A stretch of 64,000 nt of DNA from Mytilus galloprovincialis. Its lineage: Eukaryota; Mollusca; Bivalvia; Mytilida; Mytilidae. The notes beneath the pieces are model-generated. The model had not been told where the DNA came from. It made no database searches and saw only the letters and a program-made list of their open reading frames with translations. Each line of letters begins with the position of its first letter. Within the stretch, counting starts at the first letter, position 1. Positions 1 through 15,000 of the stretch are shown here, one piece after another. Made by a program: the position numbers and the translations under genes. The stretch is from positions 68,849,261 to 68,913,260 of the forward strand of contig NC_134845.1 in the NCBI RefSeq assembly GCF_965363235.1. The letters are read 5' to 3'.

Positions 1-3000
1 GGTTCCATCATAAAATTATAATAGCAATTCAAACGAGAAGAAAAGTCCTTATTGTACTAAAATGAATACAAATATGACAGACAGCAACCAACGCCACTAT
101 ATTACTGGCTTCTGGATTGGAACATTCACATGCATAATATGACATTTATAGGATTAATAAAACGTGTCTACTTATATCTGATACTCCTTCTTATTCGGAC
201 AAAGGTGTACACGCACAACACAACGCAACTGTGTAAAATTCAGGTTGAAACATCAAATCGATATGATAAGGTAACGGAACGTTTACGTGGAGTACAGACT
301 GTATCCGAACAACCCTCTTAACTCCCCATAAAGATAAAATATAATTTATGAAAGATATTGATGTATATATAAAACGCATGAAATTACTCCATGTCAATCG
401 TTCAAATAACGTATTAACAGTAAACACTCGATCTACATATTAACATCTCGTATTATGGAATGTTAACTATAATATAGATCATTTCGTCAATGACGTTTCG
501 TTTAGTTGTATACTTTTTCAATACTGCTGTTAAAATTTGATTTGATTTTCATTTTTGCATGTTTTATAATGATATATTGCATTTTTTTTATTGTCGCGAA
601 ATAAGGCACTTAGCCTCATTTCACATTTAATTTGATAACATCTTAACAATCTGTGATATAACTGATTAAGATGTTTAATGGACGATAGTGGGTGTATAGT
701 GAATTTGGAATTTCAAAATAAAGTCAACAATCACTATCAAAATAATAATATGATGTTTTTAGTTTTATAGATTTTAGTAACAACCAGAATACAGAATGAT
801 CCGTCAAGGTAATGTGCCTTAATTTTTGTACTGATTCACTGTCTGTTCTGAAAGGTTTTATCCGAATAAACACGAGTCCTTCAATTTCACACGATTAAAG
901 TCCTAAATGTGTATGTTAATTTTGTGGAAATATATATTGCATTCTGCATAGTACAAGATAAGGACTGGATATTCAAGTACGGGACACTAAGCTATCACAA
1001 CTTTCAATGATTTTTTTTAACTCCTTTTGTTTCAATGTCTCTTGAAATTATGTATTGGTGTATTGGAGCGCTAGGACTGGATCAACCGGGAAAAACAATT
1101 TTGTAACTATTAAACTATTAACTATAATAGTAACTCTAAACAGTACTTGATTACGTTCTAGCTAATATAAATGTATAAATAAATATGAATATGTTCATTT
1201 GCTATTACAATACAATTTTAATTTAACTTACACTTAATTTAACTGTTAGATCTTTAATTGTTGCATTTATAAAATTCAAGAGCATTTTATATATGTATCC
1301 CACACTAATAAGTGCTCGACATCGTATAGACATGTTTTTGTTGACCTTGAAATTTATGTGTGTCTTTTAACCGATTTTTTTTTTTATTAATACATTTGTA
1401 AATATTTAAGATATTTGTGTTTGGTTAAGATACTGTATAAACAAGATTACGTGTTTGTTTTGTATTGATATTATAGTTATCATCTGTCTGTATCAATTTG
1501 GAAAACATCTTACAGTTGACTAATGTATATTAATATATGCATAAACATGGTCGATATTAGGAAATCGAATATACATGTATAATTGTTAGTTCATTAATTA
1601 AAAATAAAATGGAGTTACAATTTCATTCACGACATATTAAATAGGAACGATTATTATCTCAGTTATCATTTTTTTTATATAAAATAAGTACAAAATAGTT
1701 TGCATTTTTTTTTCAAATTTCAAGCGTTATTTATTTGACTGCGATAAAACTATTCCACCGCAAGCGTCATTAGGGTTCGCGGATTTTACAACGTACGTAC
1801 AGGATTGGAGGATTTAAAAAAAAATTGCAAGACTAACGACGTCAAATCTTACCTATTGTATCTAGGGTTGAAAGTCAGTTCAAGACGCATCCGTTTCATT
1901 TCAGAATATTGATGAAGTTAACGTTATGGATGGGTTTATGCTTTTTATATAACTATAGTTTATGTATCACCCCATTTATTGTCTGTTGTCATTTTGGATT
2001 TAATAGAACACTTACTGTCTGGATATTCGTGACATTGTAAGTTTATTGTGCCCTCGGATACAAAAATTGCCCTCGGCTACGCCCCAGGACAGAAGTTGTA
2101 CCTCGGAGGAAAATAAACTTACTATTTCATTCATACCCAGTCATTAAGTATACACTATAAGGGTCTATCGAAGTCTAACGTCGATTGTTTTTCAAAGCCT
2201 CAAATGACTTTTTGTATTCCAAAGAATATTTTTCCTGAAGTTGTGGTTTTAAGATATAAATTCTGATTGATAAAGAAATTAGAAACAATAATTGAGGTTC
2301 CGAAAAAGATTTTAACATATCGTTGTGATTCACGATGTTTGATAACCGTGAATATATGTGAGCAATTAGTATAAACATTTTTATGTTTGTCTCATTGCAC
2401 GGATAAATTCAATGGTTTAAAAGGTTTACTGTCACCATCACACATTTGTTATAACTATTCGATATAACATATGTGTACCGCCGAATATTTCCTATTCAAT
2501 ATAATATATCAAAATTAAATAGACAGAAATCGACCTAATGCAAGTGTATGTAAATATGTACAAGTCATGTTTAAGACTCTGATTGATTTTGCAGCATTCA
2601 TTTACGAAAAAAAATGAAATCAAAGGCGACGTTTTGTTCGCTTTGTAGCACTTCATTAATAATGCAACTTGCAAACAGTCCCATACTTAACGTTGTTTTT
2701 TTAAAACCGAAATAGATTAATAGATATATTGGTGTTGATTTGCATAAGTCGATTTCTATCCAACGCAGCTCTCGAATCACTTGTAATCATTCGTAACGAA
2801 ATAAATGTTGATTATTCGGCCCCTTGTTGGCGCTGTGATAAGCAATACAATATTTGTGTCTATTTTAGATTAGTTACATAAAGACCTCAATGTGACCAAG
2901 ACAATACAAACAATGCTATTCCACTAGAATCATCTTTAAATAGACCTGTGTAAGAACGATCATGCTATCGTCTGTGTTTCTGATGGGTAATTCAAGGATA

Positions 3001-3031
3001 CTGTGATTGTCTATTACGAAGTGGTAACATA
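1..3031. other. Intergenic DNA upstream of the ROCO gene
   Basis: No coding sequence recognised; short ORFs here look random. About 40-160 resembles the end of the mussel repeat also seen at 3445-4120. The CCTCGG-rich patch at 2049-2110 resembles another dispersed repeat. Confidence 0.5.
2930..3031 (+). promoter_or_regulatory. Possible ROCO promoter and 5' UTR
   Basis: A TATA-like TTTAAATAGA lies at about 2935-2944, ~90 bp before the start codon. The assignment rests only on position and composition. Confidence 0.2.
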
Positions 3032-3064
3032 ATGGCTTCAAATCGCAAAAAAGGACTCGAAGAG
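3032..3064 (+). CDS. ROCO gene exon 1 (start codon)
   Basis: Encodes MASNRKKGLEE and ends at GTAACA in phase 0. There is A at -3 and G at +4 of the ATG. The same frame upstream reaches TGA at 2981-2983 with no other ATG between, which supports this start. It joins in frame to exon 2, giving ...GLEE|DLIISAICG.... A more distal 5' exon cannot be excluded. Confidence 0.7.
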
Positions 3065-6000
3065 GTAACACATAAGTCTTCAAGCACATGGTTCATTTTC
3101 AAAAATTGTTTGTATTGAACTGTTGCGTGACTGGCATATTTTTTATTCAGGTTATGTTACCTGATATTTAGAAAAATTCTAGATCAAGAGGTGTTTGGTA
3201 TTAGAAACTGCATGCACGTTCTTCACTTCAAGGAATATGTATTTTCAAAATGATTTTGTACAGCGAACGACTTATAAGCTAGACGGGGGAAAAATTCATA
3301 AAATAAATGACGGATCTTGTATTATTTAAATCTACTGTTAATAAATTTCCAAATCATTTAGATTACGGAATGTATCTTGCTCACGGATATACATAATTTC
3401 TTGTCCTGTTTTTTACATGTACGACATAAAATTAAAGAACTATAGGTCACCGTGAGGTCTACATTGATAACCAAATGTCATACTACACAGTGAGACCAGA
3501 AACAACAAACGTAAATCGATTTAAACAAGAAAACTAACGGCCTGATCTAATTTTTAAAAGAATTAATGAAAAATAAATATCATAAACAGCAAAGAAATCA
3601 CAACCACTAACCTACAGGCTTCTGGCTTGATACATGCACATATACACATAATGTGGCGTGGTTGTTAATATAAAAAATAAGATGTGGTATAAATGCCAAT
3701 AAGACAACTTTCCACAAGAGCCCTAATGACATAGAAATTAACAACTGTAGGTCATTGTATGTCGGCCTTCAACAATGAGCAAAACATATACCGCATATTC
3801 AGCTATGAAAGCCCTCGAAATGACAAATCTTAAAAAATTCTAACGAGAAAACAAACTTCATAATTTATGTACAAAAAAAAAAAACAAAAAAAAAAACAAA
3901 TATGTAACATATCAACAAACGACAATCACTGAATTACAGTCTCCTGACTTGGTACAGGCACATACATAATGCTACGAGAATAATAATGTTAGCGAGATCC
4001 TAACCCTCCTCCTCTAACCTGGGACCATGGTTTAATATTGCAATATAAGAACAAACAATAAAAATCATTTGCTAAGGGCTAAACTTATCAGATTGAAACA
4101 AAAAGAAATACTACACAGTGTGGACGTGACCGGGTACTTGTATATCCCAACAAAAAAAAAAACACATTAAGTACAGATCTGAAAGTACTCGCAGTTACTG
4201 ACAGCTAGTTCAAAGCCACTTACAACTAATAAAAAAAGCTTGCATCTAAACATGATAACAAGTGCCAGCCCCCTAAACATCGGATAGTGATGTGGCATTA
4301 GATCGGTGCTAAGCAAAGTACAGAATAAAGTGAGTTAGCAGTTACTGACGGCTTATTCAACGCCAAAAATCAACTAGTAAAGAATATAAGAAAGACTTAA
4401 ATATTAATCAGTTTATATCCATACACATTATTTATTTTTGTTATGCTACAGGATTTAATTATATCTGCAATATGTGGCGATTCTCGACTAATGGAAGAAT
4501 GCTTGAGTGCAGGAGCAGAAGTTAACTGTAGCGATTCAGATGTAAGATTCAGCGACTCGTACAAGTTTTAAATGTTCGTTAGGCATGACCATTCCAGTTT
4601 AGGTTTATATATAAATTTTAGTCCTACGATGTTTTGTTAAATCAGCCCCAGTGTTTTTTTAATTCTTTCAGTCGTATTGTAAGCATTTTTTTTGGCTAAT
4701 TTACATATTTATATTCATTATATGTAAAGAATAAAGTTTACTTGTTTTTTGTTAATTGAAGCTGATAAAAAAAAATTCTATAGAAAGACAGTTTATAATC
4801 TATGGAACAGTATACATAACACTTATACAAGTTATATATGCAAATATATTTTGTTTTATTGATTAAGTTAATGCATAAATCTAACCCGCGATCAAATATC
4901 CCATGTACCTATTTAGTACAACAGATGATTTTTCAAATGCCGCAAAAATCCAATTCTTTATGGATATTTTCCACCGATGACATAAACCAATGCTAGTTTT
5001 ATCATTATCTGAGTATACTGATTCGATTTTAATATAGATATGGCTATCAACAATTATAATGCTCTTTTTCTTTCGTCAATGGTTTATTGTTCAGACACAA
5101 AGCATTATTATATTTGCTTCTTTAATTACATATTTTCCATACTATCTCTCTAAAGGGTTTTAGTGTTAAATACTATAACATTAACAGGGGCAAACAGCAC
5201 TTCATTTCGCAGTTTTAAAACCCCACAGTGACATCGTTTCTCAATTAATTAACAATGGAGCAGATCTAAATCGAACTACTTTACTCGTGAGTATTATTTT
5301 CAATTAGTTTTGATATTCGAAATAAACAGAATATCAAGACACATAAATGTCATTTAACAACATAAAAAATCGCTTTCCAAATTAATGTAGTTAAGTGTCA
5401 TTAGTGATTAAGAGAGAAATAATATGAAATGAACAAAAAAAAAATAAAAATCCACAAACATAAATATGCATGCATCGAAACAAATAGTTAAAAAGGAAAC
5501 AACTAAAAAAAAACGCTTTTTTTCCTGATTAGATTTAATTAAAAACGTGAAACTCATAAACTGATTGTAATATTGACTGTCGAAAATAAGATCAGTTGCT
5601 TACCAGATACAATCATACGTTTAGCGTAATCGATTTATTTGTTGGTCGAGGACTGACAATACTAGAAATATTTGTAAACCGAACATCAAATAATTTCAAA
5701 AACCCCAAAAAGAACATTGAAGAAGTAATCCCATGAAGTATACGTATACTTTTTTTTTTTTATCGAAATACCGTCGCAGGAAAAGTAGGAATTATTTACA
5801 GAGTCAATTTACATTTTCGAGAACGCTGTCGGACAATAATTAAAAGAAGAAAGGACATATTTTTGCTATATGTAAAATATATATATAGAAACAAACTAAC
5901 CGAAGTAAGACACAGGAGTGGTGCTTAAATCAAATAGGTTAAAAGCATTATTAAATGGGAAAATCAAAAGCATTACTAAACGTCACAGCAAAGAGCAAAT

Positions 6001-9000
6001 GAAAAAGGATGAAAAATAAAAATCATTGTATACACAAAAAATACACAGGCAACCAATTGCTAAAAATCGACATAACAAATAATAAGTCTCCTGCAAGGAA
6101 AGAAGTTCCATCATTTAAAATACAACCTGTGTTGCTGATGGCATATACAATTGTTGGTTATAGTTAATATGAGATTACAACTAGTTTTGTAAAAACATAA
6201 AGTTTCTGTTTTCTTCTGTTACATTTTCTTTCAAGTACAGTAAATTCAGAAACGCATTTATCATTTTATGTTCTTGGTATTGGATATTGGTTCTTCAAAT
6301 AGTGAAATAAAGGAAACAGTAGTATTTTGCTGTTCAAAAGTCATAAACTGATTGAGAGAACAAATCCGGATACACATTAAAACCCGATGGAAAACACCAA
6401 CTATTAGAGAAATACAACGAAATAACAGTTCATTGGAGAAGAAAAAACCCACAAAAAACCAACAAAAAACTCCAAAAAAACGACATTGCAACAAACATAG
6501 AAACAAACTATTAGATACGAACAGCTGTGTGCCTGACCTTGTACATTTTAAGTATACATGGTGAGTTTGGCCTCGTTCTGTGGTTAGTCATACCTTGCGC
6601 ATAATGGTAATGTTAAATATATCTCTAAAATGAGAAATTTACATGACTATGATACAGTACAAATAAATGCAAGTACACTCGAGAGAGAAATACATAAATA
6701 TATAGCATAATAGTACGCGAAAAAGCGTTAGATTGTTTTTGTCCGATTAATATTTACAGTTAAAGTTATAGTCGTTTAATCATTATATTTCGTTATCTAC
6801 AGGGAATGACACCACTTCATTATGCAGTAAAGAGTGGATCAGTTTATACAATTAGTAAATTGATAACCAAAGGATCAAACTCAAATATTGCAGACACCAA
6901 GGTGAGTCAACATGCCATAACAAATGGTTATCAAAATGGATAGAATTGTTTCTTATTTCTTTATACACTTTTCATCAATTCCGAAGAAATATCTAAAACT
7001 TAAATTGTGTTCAACATGTTCAAATTGATAGATACACATACATAACATATTATTCATAAACATTTATTTACATCACTGCAAAGGTATAACATTATTTTTG
7101 ATTGACAGAATAAAACATATTATAGTCAACATCTGAAAAATATGTCGGTCAAAATGTGTTCTACTTTGTTATATATTTATTTTTCATAAGTTTAGTATAT
7201 CGAGATCAACCTTTTTTTTGAAACATTTGCCTTTTCTTCAAAGCTGTCTATACAGTTGTAGGAATTTATTAAGTTCAATTAAAAAGTCATATATCCTTGA
7301 TAGTGCCATATAAGGGACTACACTAAAAGTTGTATAATCGATGTCAATTTAACCAAACTGGCAACTTTTTGACCCACTACCCCGAACTCTTTGAGTTAAG
7401 TTTTTTTTTATCCTTCATTGATTTTCTGATGTCGTCCCTAACGTGTTGGTTTCGTTTAAGCTGGGGTCACACATTCACGATTTTTACTGCCGTCCTCCAT
7501 AGGATCATTCCCGATTAAAATTTATCAAAAGTCTGATCATGATCCTGTGAATCGTGGATGGAAAATCAGATATTGTTCAGGAAGCGTCGATATTCAACCG
7601 TTTCCAAACGAATTTATCCCGATAATCCCGTTCTCAATCCGCTTCTAATCCGATTTGTTTATTTTGTATGATACAATTCAACCGAGTCAGTCACGACTGC
7701 GATTCGATTGTACCGTATGTAATCTGACAGAGATCAGACCGTGACAGACAGTGAATCGACGCTGACGGAAAACTGTCGGCACACTCGGGATGATCATGTA
7801 CTGTCGGAGCTTAATCCTTTCACAGTCCGCTCTATCGTAATGCAGACGGCTTTATCGGGTCTCAGTCGTACTGTATTCTGTAATTGTCGGAACTCTGACG
7901 TCGGTATCATTGACGAATTTCGTATTTATAACGGAACTGTTCTGGAACGGTTTCGGCAAAGACGGTTTGCAATCGACAAGATCTGGATGCAATCTGGACT
8001 CAATCGGCAGAAAAACAGCAATGAAAAATTTCTCCAGATCAATACCGTTATACCGGATACCGTCTATAAAACACTGAACATTGTTATGATTTTGATCCGA
8101 TACATCGGAATCTGTCACGACAAAGTCACGCTTGTGATCCGACTTGACAAAATTAGCTGAGTTTCCCCGAATGTTACGGGACGCACCTAATTGTCGGGGT
8201 GCTTCGCCGAATTATCCGGACCATAACCGACCCGTAGGAATCTGTTACGAACTTAAACGACTGCGTTCATACAATGAGAGGACATTCCAGATAATTGAGG
8301 ATAGTAATCCATTTTTTTCACTTTTCGTGTCTTTTCGCTGTCTGATCTCAAACTGGAGCAATAATCGGCAATGTTTAAACCCCGCATTAACTGAAATGAT
8401 ATTTTTGATTTTATTGAAAATAAATGCAAGCACTCTTTTGAAAACAGGGTTGGACTCCACTTCACCATGCAATTATAAGTTCAAAGGAAGAAATAGTTTC
8501 TGAATTACTAAGTAGAGGATCTGATCCAAATGTCAGGGATGCAGATGTGAGTTTTGAAGTTACCATAGTTACAAGTATCATTGAAAAATTCTTCGTATAC
8601 AACGATTCTACAACATTCGGTTTCATTTTTTGTATTAAATGCATAAGCTACAATAATCAAATTCTAAAGTTTCAGATGTGTGTGGTATTTGACATTAAAT
8701 TAGATTTCAGACATTCACTGAAGTCGATTGATTTTTAATATTGAAAGCATTAACAATCAATAATTTATAAAAACATGGTTGAATATAAAACGGTTCAAAT
8801 ATACATGTAGTTTAAATTTATATGGAATGTCTAGTACAATTTTCAAATTATGTAACTCGTATGTAGAAATATCCAGCCTAATCAATTTAATTGTCGAAAG
8901 CGAACTAGATATTTACATATTCATACCAAACTGTCCTTATTTCATACAAATATGTAGATTAAAACTATCATTATGAACGTTTATAGTGTAGCTAGATACT

Positions 9001-12000
9001 AACAATGACTTGCCTCAAATAAATGTAATATGCTTTAACATTCTTTTCAGGAACAGACGCTTCTCCATTATGCAGCTAGAAATGGATCGAGGAAAATAAT
9101 TTCAGCATTAATTGATATAGGATTAGACCCGAATGTGGCAGACAAACATGTTCGTATTATAGTCGTTAACTCACAAATATATTAATTGCTCCACAATAAA
9201 CCAATTAGACATGACATACAGTACCGTGTTGATTTGAAAATCAAAATATTGTAACCGGTATTTGTATTTGCCGTAAATCAAATTCCTTATGTGCATGCTT
9301 CTGTCATCATACGCATATAACTTTCATGTTCACAGGATTTGATCAAAACGTAGGGAATAAACAGAAAACAGATACATGTACGTTATCAAAAGCCCTTTTG
9401 AATGTTAGAATGGTAAAAAATAAAAAGTAATAACAATTCAAATATTGAAGAAAACAATCGAGTGATCGAACACGCATATGCGTTTATGTCATTTGATAAA
9501 TCCTTAAATAATTATACAATATATTAGTTTGAATTCCAACATCTAACTTTGTTTGGCCTTTAAAACTTTTTCGTCAATAATGAGTCATGTGCAGAATTAA
9601 AGCACTTGTGACGAACCTGTTTTTCTGATGTGTAAATTTCTGATGTGTATCCTGTTTTTTTTAATGTGTAAATTTAAACAGTAGATTTATGTAACACTTT
9701 AGAATGAAACATAAAAATGTAAGACTATGAAAATAATATACTCATAACAGGGACATACCCCTCTTCACTGTGCAGCTATGAACGCATCAGAAGACACTCT
9801 TTCGGAATTACTTGAGAGAGGAGCTAATTCAAATTTGGTCAATAAAGACGTGAGTTTATTAAATAATAAATTTAATTTTGGATGTAACGCGTCCTCCGAT
9901 TGGCTGACGTTATTTTGTTATGAGCCTATAGACATAATTTAGTCATGTGACCTTGACGTCATCAACGCTTTTTCATGGTTTTCTACGGTTTAAAATGGAA
10001 TTTAGAATTAAATTATAAGAAATGACTGTAATATTTTTTCTGTCTATTCGAAATAACATAAAAAATGTGGTGCACATTGTAATATAACCCGCTACGCGCG
10101 TTATTCAGTGTGCACCAAATTTTTAATGTTATTTCTTCATAGACAGAAAAAATATTACAGTCATTCCTTATTTGAATTATTTGATATACAAATTAGAGAC
10201 ATCATTACATGTACTTACATATATAAATCATCGTTTACATGTATTTGTTACGAAAAGAAAAACTGGGATATTTTCACAACTGGTTCTGTCGTTCCGATTT
10301 GAGAATTCATTTGTTTTCAATGCGTTTTTATTTTGCAGTAAATTCATCAAGAACGTTTTGATTAATATGTAGATTTTACTATTTAAACCTTGGGTTGCTT
10401 GCATAAACGACGACATCGGTATGAACATTGAAAAAACCCAGACCGTTATAAGAAATCAAATAGTACAAACGTTGAAAAGGCAAAATCACAAAAATACTGA
10501 ACTCCGAGGAAAATTAAAAAAGGAAAGTCCCAAATCAAATGGCAAAATCAAAGGTAAAACACATCAAACGAATGGACAACAACTGTCTTATTCCTGACTT
10601 GGTACAATCATTTTTAAATGTAGAAAATTGGGAATTGAACCTGGTTTTATAGCGCTAAACCTATCACTTTGATGACAGTCGTATCAAATTCCGTTATTTT
10701 TACAACGATGCGTGAACAAAACAGACATAATTGGTTAAATAGTCAAAATATGGCTACAATAGTCATCACTTTGTACAATCTCAAGATAAATAAACATACA
10801 CAAAAAACAACAAAAAACATTTATCAAATATAAAAAAAACCACATTCCTTGTTTCGCAAGTTGGTCGTCAGAAAATGCGAAAGTCACAAAAAAGAAAGTT
10901 TGTCATTCAAGATCTTTTCAAAACAATTATAATTTCACATGGAGATTTGTAGTATGCAGGGTTATAAAATCAAACGTTATGTTAGAATTAATTACAGAAA
11001 CAGGCCGATCGAGATTAAAAATTATCCAGCAGTTCTTTAGAATTTTAAGAATCCATATACAGTTAATACTTCAACGCCAATGGAATAATTTTGTCGTTTG
11101 TCGTTCAAAGTATTATCAAATTTATAAAAGAACAATAACATAATGCCAGGATCTTTAAAAGTACAGAGTCACGTTATAAGAAAGACTGAACCATAAAAAG
11201 TCGCATATACAAAACACACCAGCAAAAATAAAAGATAATACAAACACATTGCCGGGAGATATAAGTACCTAGCCCCGTCACATGGATAACACATAAATAA
11301 GGTTAAATACATCAGGTAAAAATGCGTTGTTGCTACCGTCTCGTTTGTTTATGATCAATCAGACCTTTAAGGTTCGCAATCCTAATATGACCGTTTTACA
11401 GGGACAGTCACCTCTTCACTATGCTGTTATATACGGTATTAAACATACAGTCACCGAATTGATAAAAGACGGATCAGATTCGAACGTGGTAGATAAAAAT
11501 GTAAGTGGAATATTCTCAAAAACCAAATTCATAGAGATGTACATCAAATATAAATATTTTTAAAATTTTTAAAAGTCTATCACGCAGTTTGATAATTCGG
11601 AGCAGTTAAAACGTATAAATTCTTTAAAAAACGTTGATGTATGTAAACATGTCAAAATCTGAGGTAAATATATTGATGATATGTATGTGACACAAACGAT
11701 ATTTCAACAGATTTAACAGTTCTAAATGACAGGCGTTACATAAGTACTTAACCATGGTGCCATTCTCGTCCTTTTTTTATCAGAACATTCATTGTACCTT
11801 TTAACAGAAAGTTGAACAATACATTTTACAATGATTATGATTGCTGCCTACCTGGAACTAGGGGAACAACGATGTTTTTGTATTAAAGACGTTGCAGCAA
11901 GAAAAAAGTCGCAACTACTCTGTTCTAACATGTGTACGTTTTATGAAAGTTTGTACATTAATGTTTTTTTCCTATATAACAACCTTAACAGGGAAAGACA

Positions 12001-15000
12001 CCACTTCATTATGCAGCCTATGCAGCTAGACATGGATTTGATGACAACATGGATAAATTATTTGCTTTGATTAATCGGGGATCAGAACCTAATGTAGCGG
12101 ATAACAGTGTGGGTATTCAATAAGGAATTTTATAACCACGCAATTAAGTGTACACTTTATGTAACTATTTGGTTTTAACGAATAATTAACGTGAGCTATT
12201 ACGATTTATCTAGCTGTATAAATACAAATATATAAACGCATTACGCAAATAACGTAAATTTATTTAGTGTTGACTCATATGTATTATTTGTGAGTTAAAA
12301 CTGACTTATAATCCAATTTATTACATGTTAAATAATTATATTTATCAGGTGTCATCATGACAACACATGTGATAGAAAGCTAAGGCTTGATCACAACAGA
12401 TACTAGAAATTATTTTAGGTGATCCGATAGAGTAAGCAGATCCTACACACACAAAATAATATTTTAATCATAGCAAGTACGGGCATTGAAATTGGACTCG
12501 TGTATCATTGTTGCATGATCAGTAGAAGGACGTAGATATAAATAAATGTATATGAAAAGTCACCAAAATATCGAACTCGTAGAACATTCAAAGCAGAGAG
12601 TCCCTTATCAAATGACAAAATGAGGACACCAAACGGATGGGTTACAACTGACTATGTAGATACAGTTGTAGACATTTGAAGGATGATTGTATAAAAATCC
12701 TATTTTTTTTAAAATGTTTTATACATGTTACAGGGGAAGACTTTTCACTATGCAACGTATGCATTTAGAAATGGATTCGAAGGCAACATTGACATACTTT
12801 CTGAACTAATAGATGGAGGATCAGATCCAAATATTATAGATAATGATGTAGGTAATACTAACGGGTAATAGCAACATGCCTGTGGGAAGCAAATGTTATA
12901 TCACTTAATTCAAAATATTGGTCTTAAAACATAACGCTTCAACATACATGTAAACACGGTGTTATGATTTTTCGTCACCCCAATGTATTGAATCTGTTAT
13001 AGTCAACGCTGTTAAAAGTATTTAGCAAGTTACGACATAATTGTATGTAGCCAACAATAAAAGAAGAATAAACGTTTATATCAAATGAATAGTATCCATA
13101 AGAAAACACACGACAGTTGATTTCATATGAGTCCGTCTTTTACATATGAACTAAGTATTGTTTTGTTTTTATTTTCTTAAATAGTTAGACGTCACAAAAA
13201 AATTTTGATGATGTTTTTAATGCTGAGAAAAAACTCATAAAACTGCTTTAATACTTTGAATGAAGTAAAAGGTATCAATGCTTTAAGGATTAAGAATCAA
13301 AAGATAATCATTTTCCGACAAATTTTCAATTTATTATGTCTGGGAAGACTGAGTTTATTTCATATCAGTTTGGACCTAAACATGCTAAAGTTCCGTTATA
13401 TATACACGATCAATGTATAACAATCTTTAAAAAAGCTTTTGATATAAAAAAGAGAATCAAGCATCCTTAATAAAAAGAACAGTGACAGATACATACTAAA
13501 CCAGCAAATGAGGTTATTCATTTACATTTTGCAGGAATACAAATATTTGTTATTTATAATTTGATAATTTTGTTTTTCATAACTTTCAGGGTAATACAGC
13601 GAGTGATTTAGCACCTTTCTTTATTAGTTTGACTTTGTTCCAGGTAAAATCTTTCTTACAAAATATGACCTACCAAAGAGTTAAATAGTTATCAAAGGTA
13701 CCAGGATGATAGTTTAATGCGCCAGATGCGCGTTTCATAAAATTACTTATTTCAATATACTGAAATGAAATTCTATATATGCATATATTTAAGTTAAGAA
13801 CATATTAGATCTAGAATTATGTAAAGACGAAAACCTCCATTGGAAAGCTATTTTCCTAATCAAATGCCTAGTAATGTCTTAGCTTATTAAATAAATATCC
13901 TTCTATCCATCAAAAGATGAGACTGCAATAAAGAAAAGAAAACGAAACACTAACAATAACAAATCCCTTTTATACTGTATAGACATCACACTTACGGCAC
14001 ATGCACATGAAAAACACGAAGTTTTATCTAGAACCAATTTTATAGTTTTATTATTGATATTCACCCCACATGTATATATAATTTTGATTTGGGAAATGAA
14101 AGATGTAGTTATCAATTTTTAAGAAAGAAACATTTTATATTCTTTATATTTTGGAGAGGTGGTTTTATTAATATTATATATCTGTCCGGAAATTCTAAAT
14201 ACTAATATACCTTACATCGTCAAATGTTCAGTATGCAACATATTAACTACGTCTTTTAACGTCGAGCATTTTTGTAGGAAAAGCGAGAGAAAGGTAAGCA
14301 CACTATATCTAATTGTTATCATACGTTCGACTAGAAGACTATTTATTTTGTATACTGTTATGAAAACACGAATTGGTAAATAACATAATGAAAAACCCAA
14401 ATTACAGACATTGAGAATTTCTATAATGGAAGACCAGATGAACTCACAAATGAGCTTATCGAATAAAAATTTAACAAAGTCATTACAAAAGATAATGTAA
14501 AAAAATGCAAATGACGTTTAAATTCGTTTGAATAAAAGTAATATCGTTATGTCTGCCAATAATTAACAAACGACTAGTTAACGACGATAACATGTAATAC
14601 AGATATGCGCATGACGCATACATTAACCTTATAATCATTTTAGTCAAACTTTGGAGAGAACTTAGAAAAGAACTCAGAGGTCTTGGGCTGGAACATGTAA
14701 GTGATCTACAAGATTTGTTGCATGAAAGTTTCCAGAAGTGTTTTTGGAACAGAATGTATTTGGTAGGTCCTTATTCTGTCGGAAAAAGCTGTTTAGCGAA
14801 GATTCTTGTTGGTGAAACTGTGCCAATATCACGTCAGTCTACTGATGGTATATGGATATACATGGGAAGAGCTGGGATGGACGTTGACAAGTTGGAATGG
14901 GTACTGTTTCCACAAGGTTTGTGTTGTTGGTACCTTTAAGCATCATTGTCAGTTTCTAGCATTTGACATTTAATAGCGGATGATGCATTAAAAGCATAAG

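Noticed and set aside
7741-8160. 139-codon plus-strand frame as a gene
   Set aside because: Lies inside a CG-rich element, overlaps an opposite-strand frame, has no recognisable domain and no coding context.
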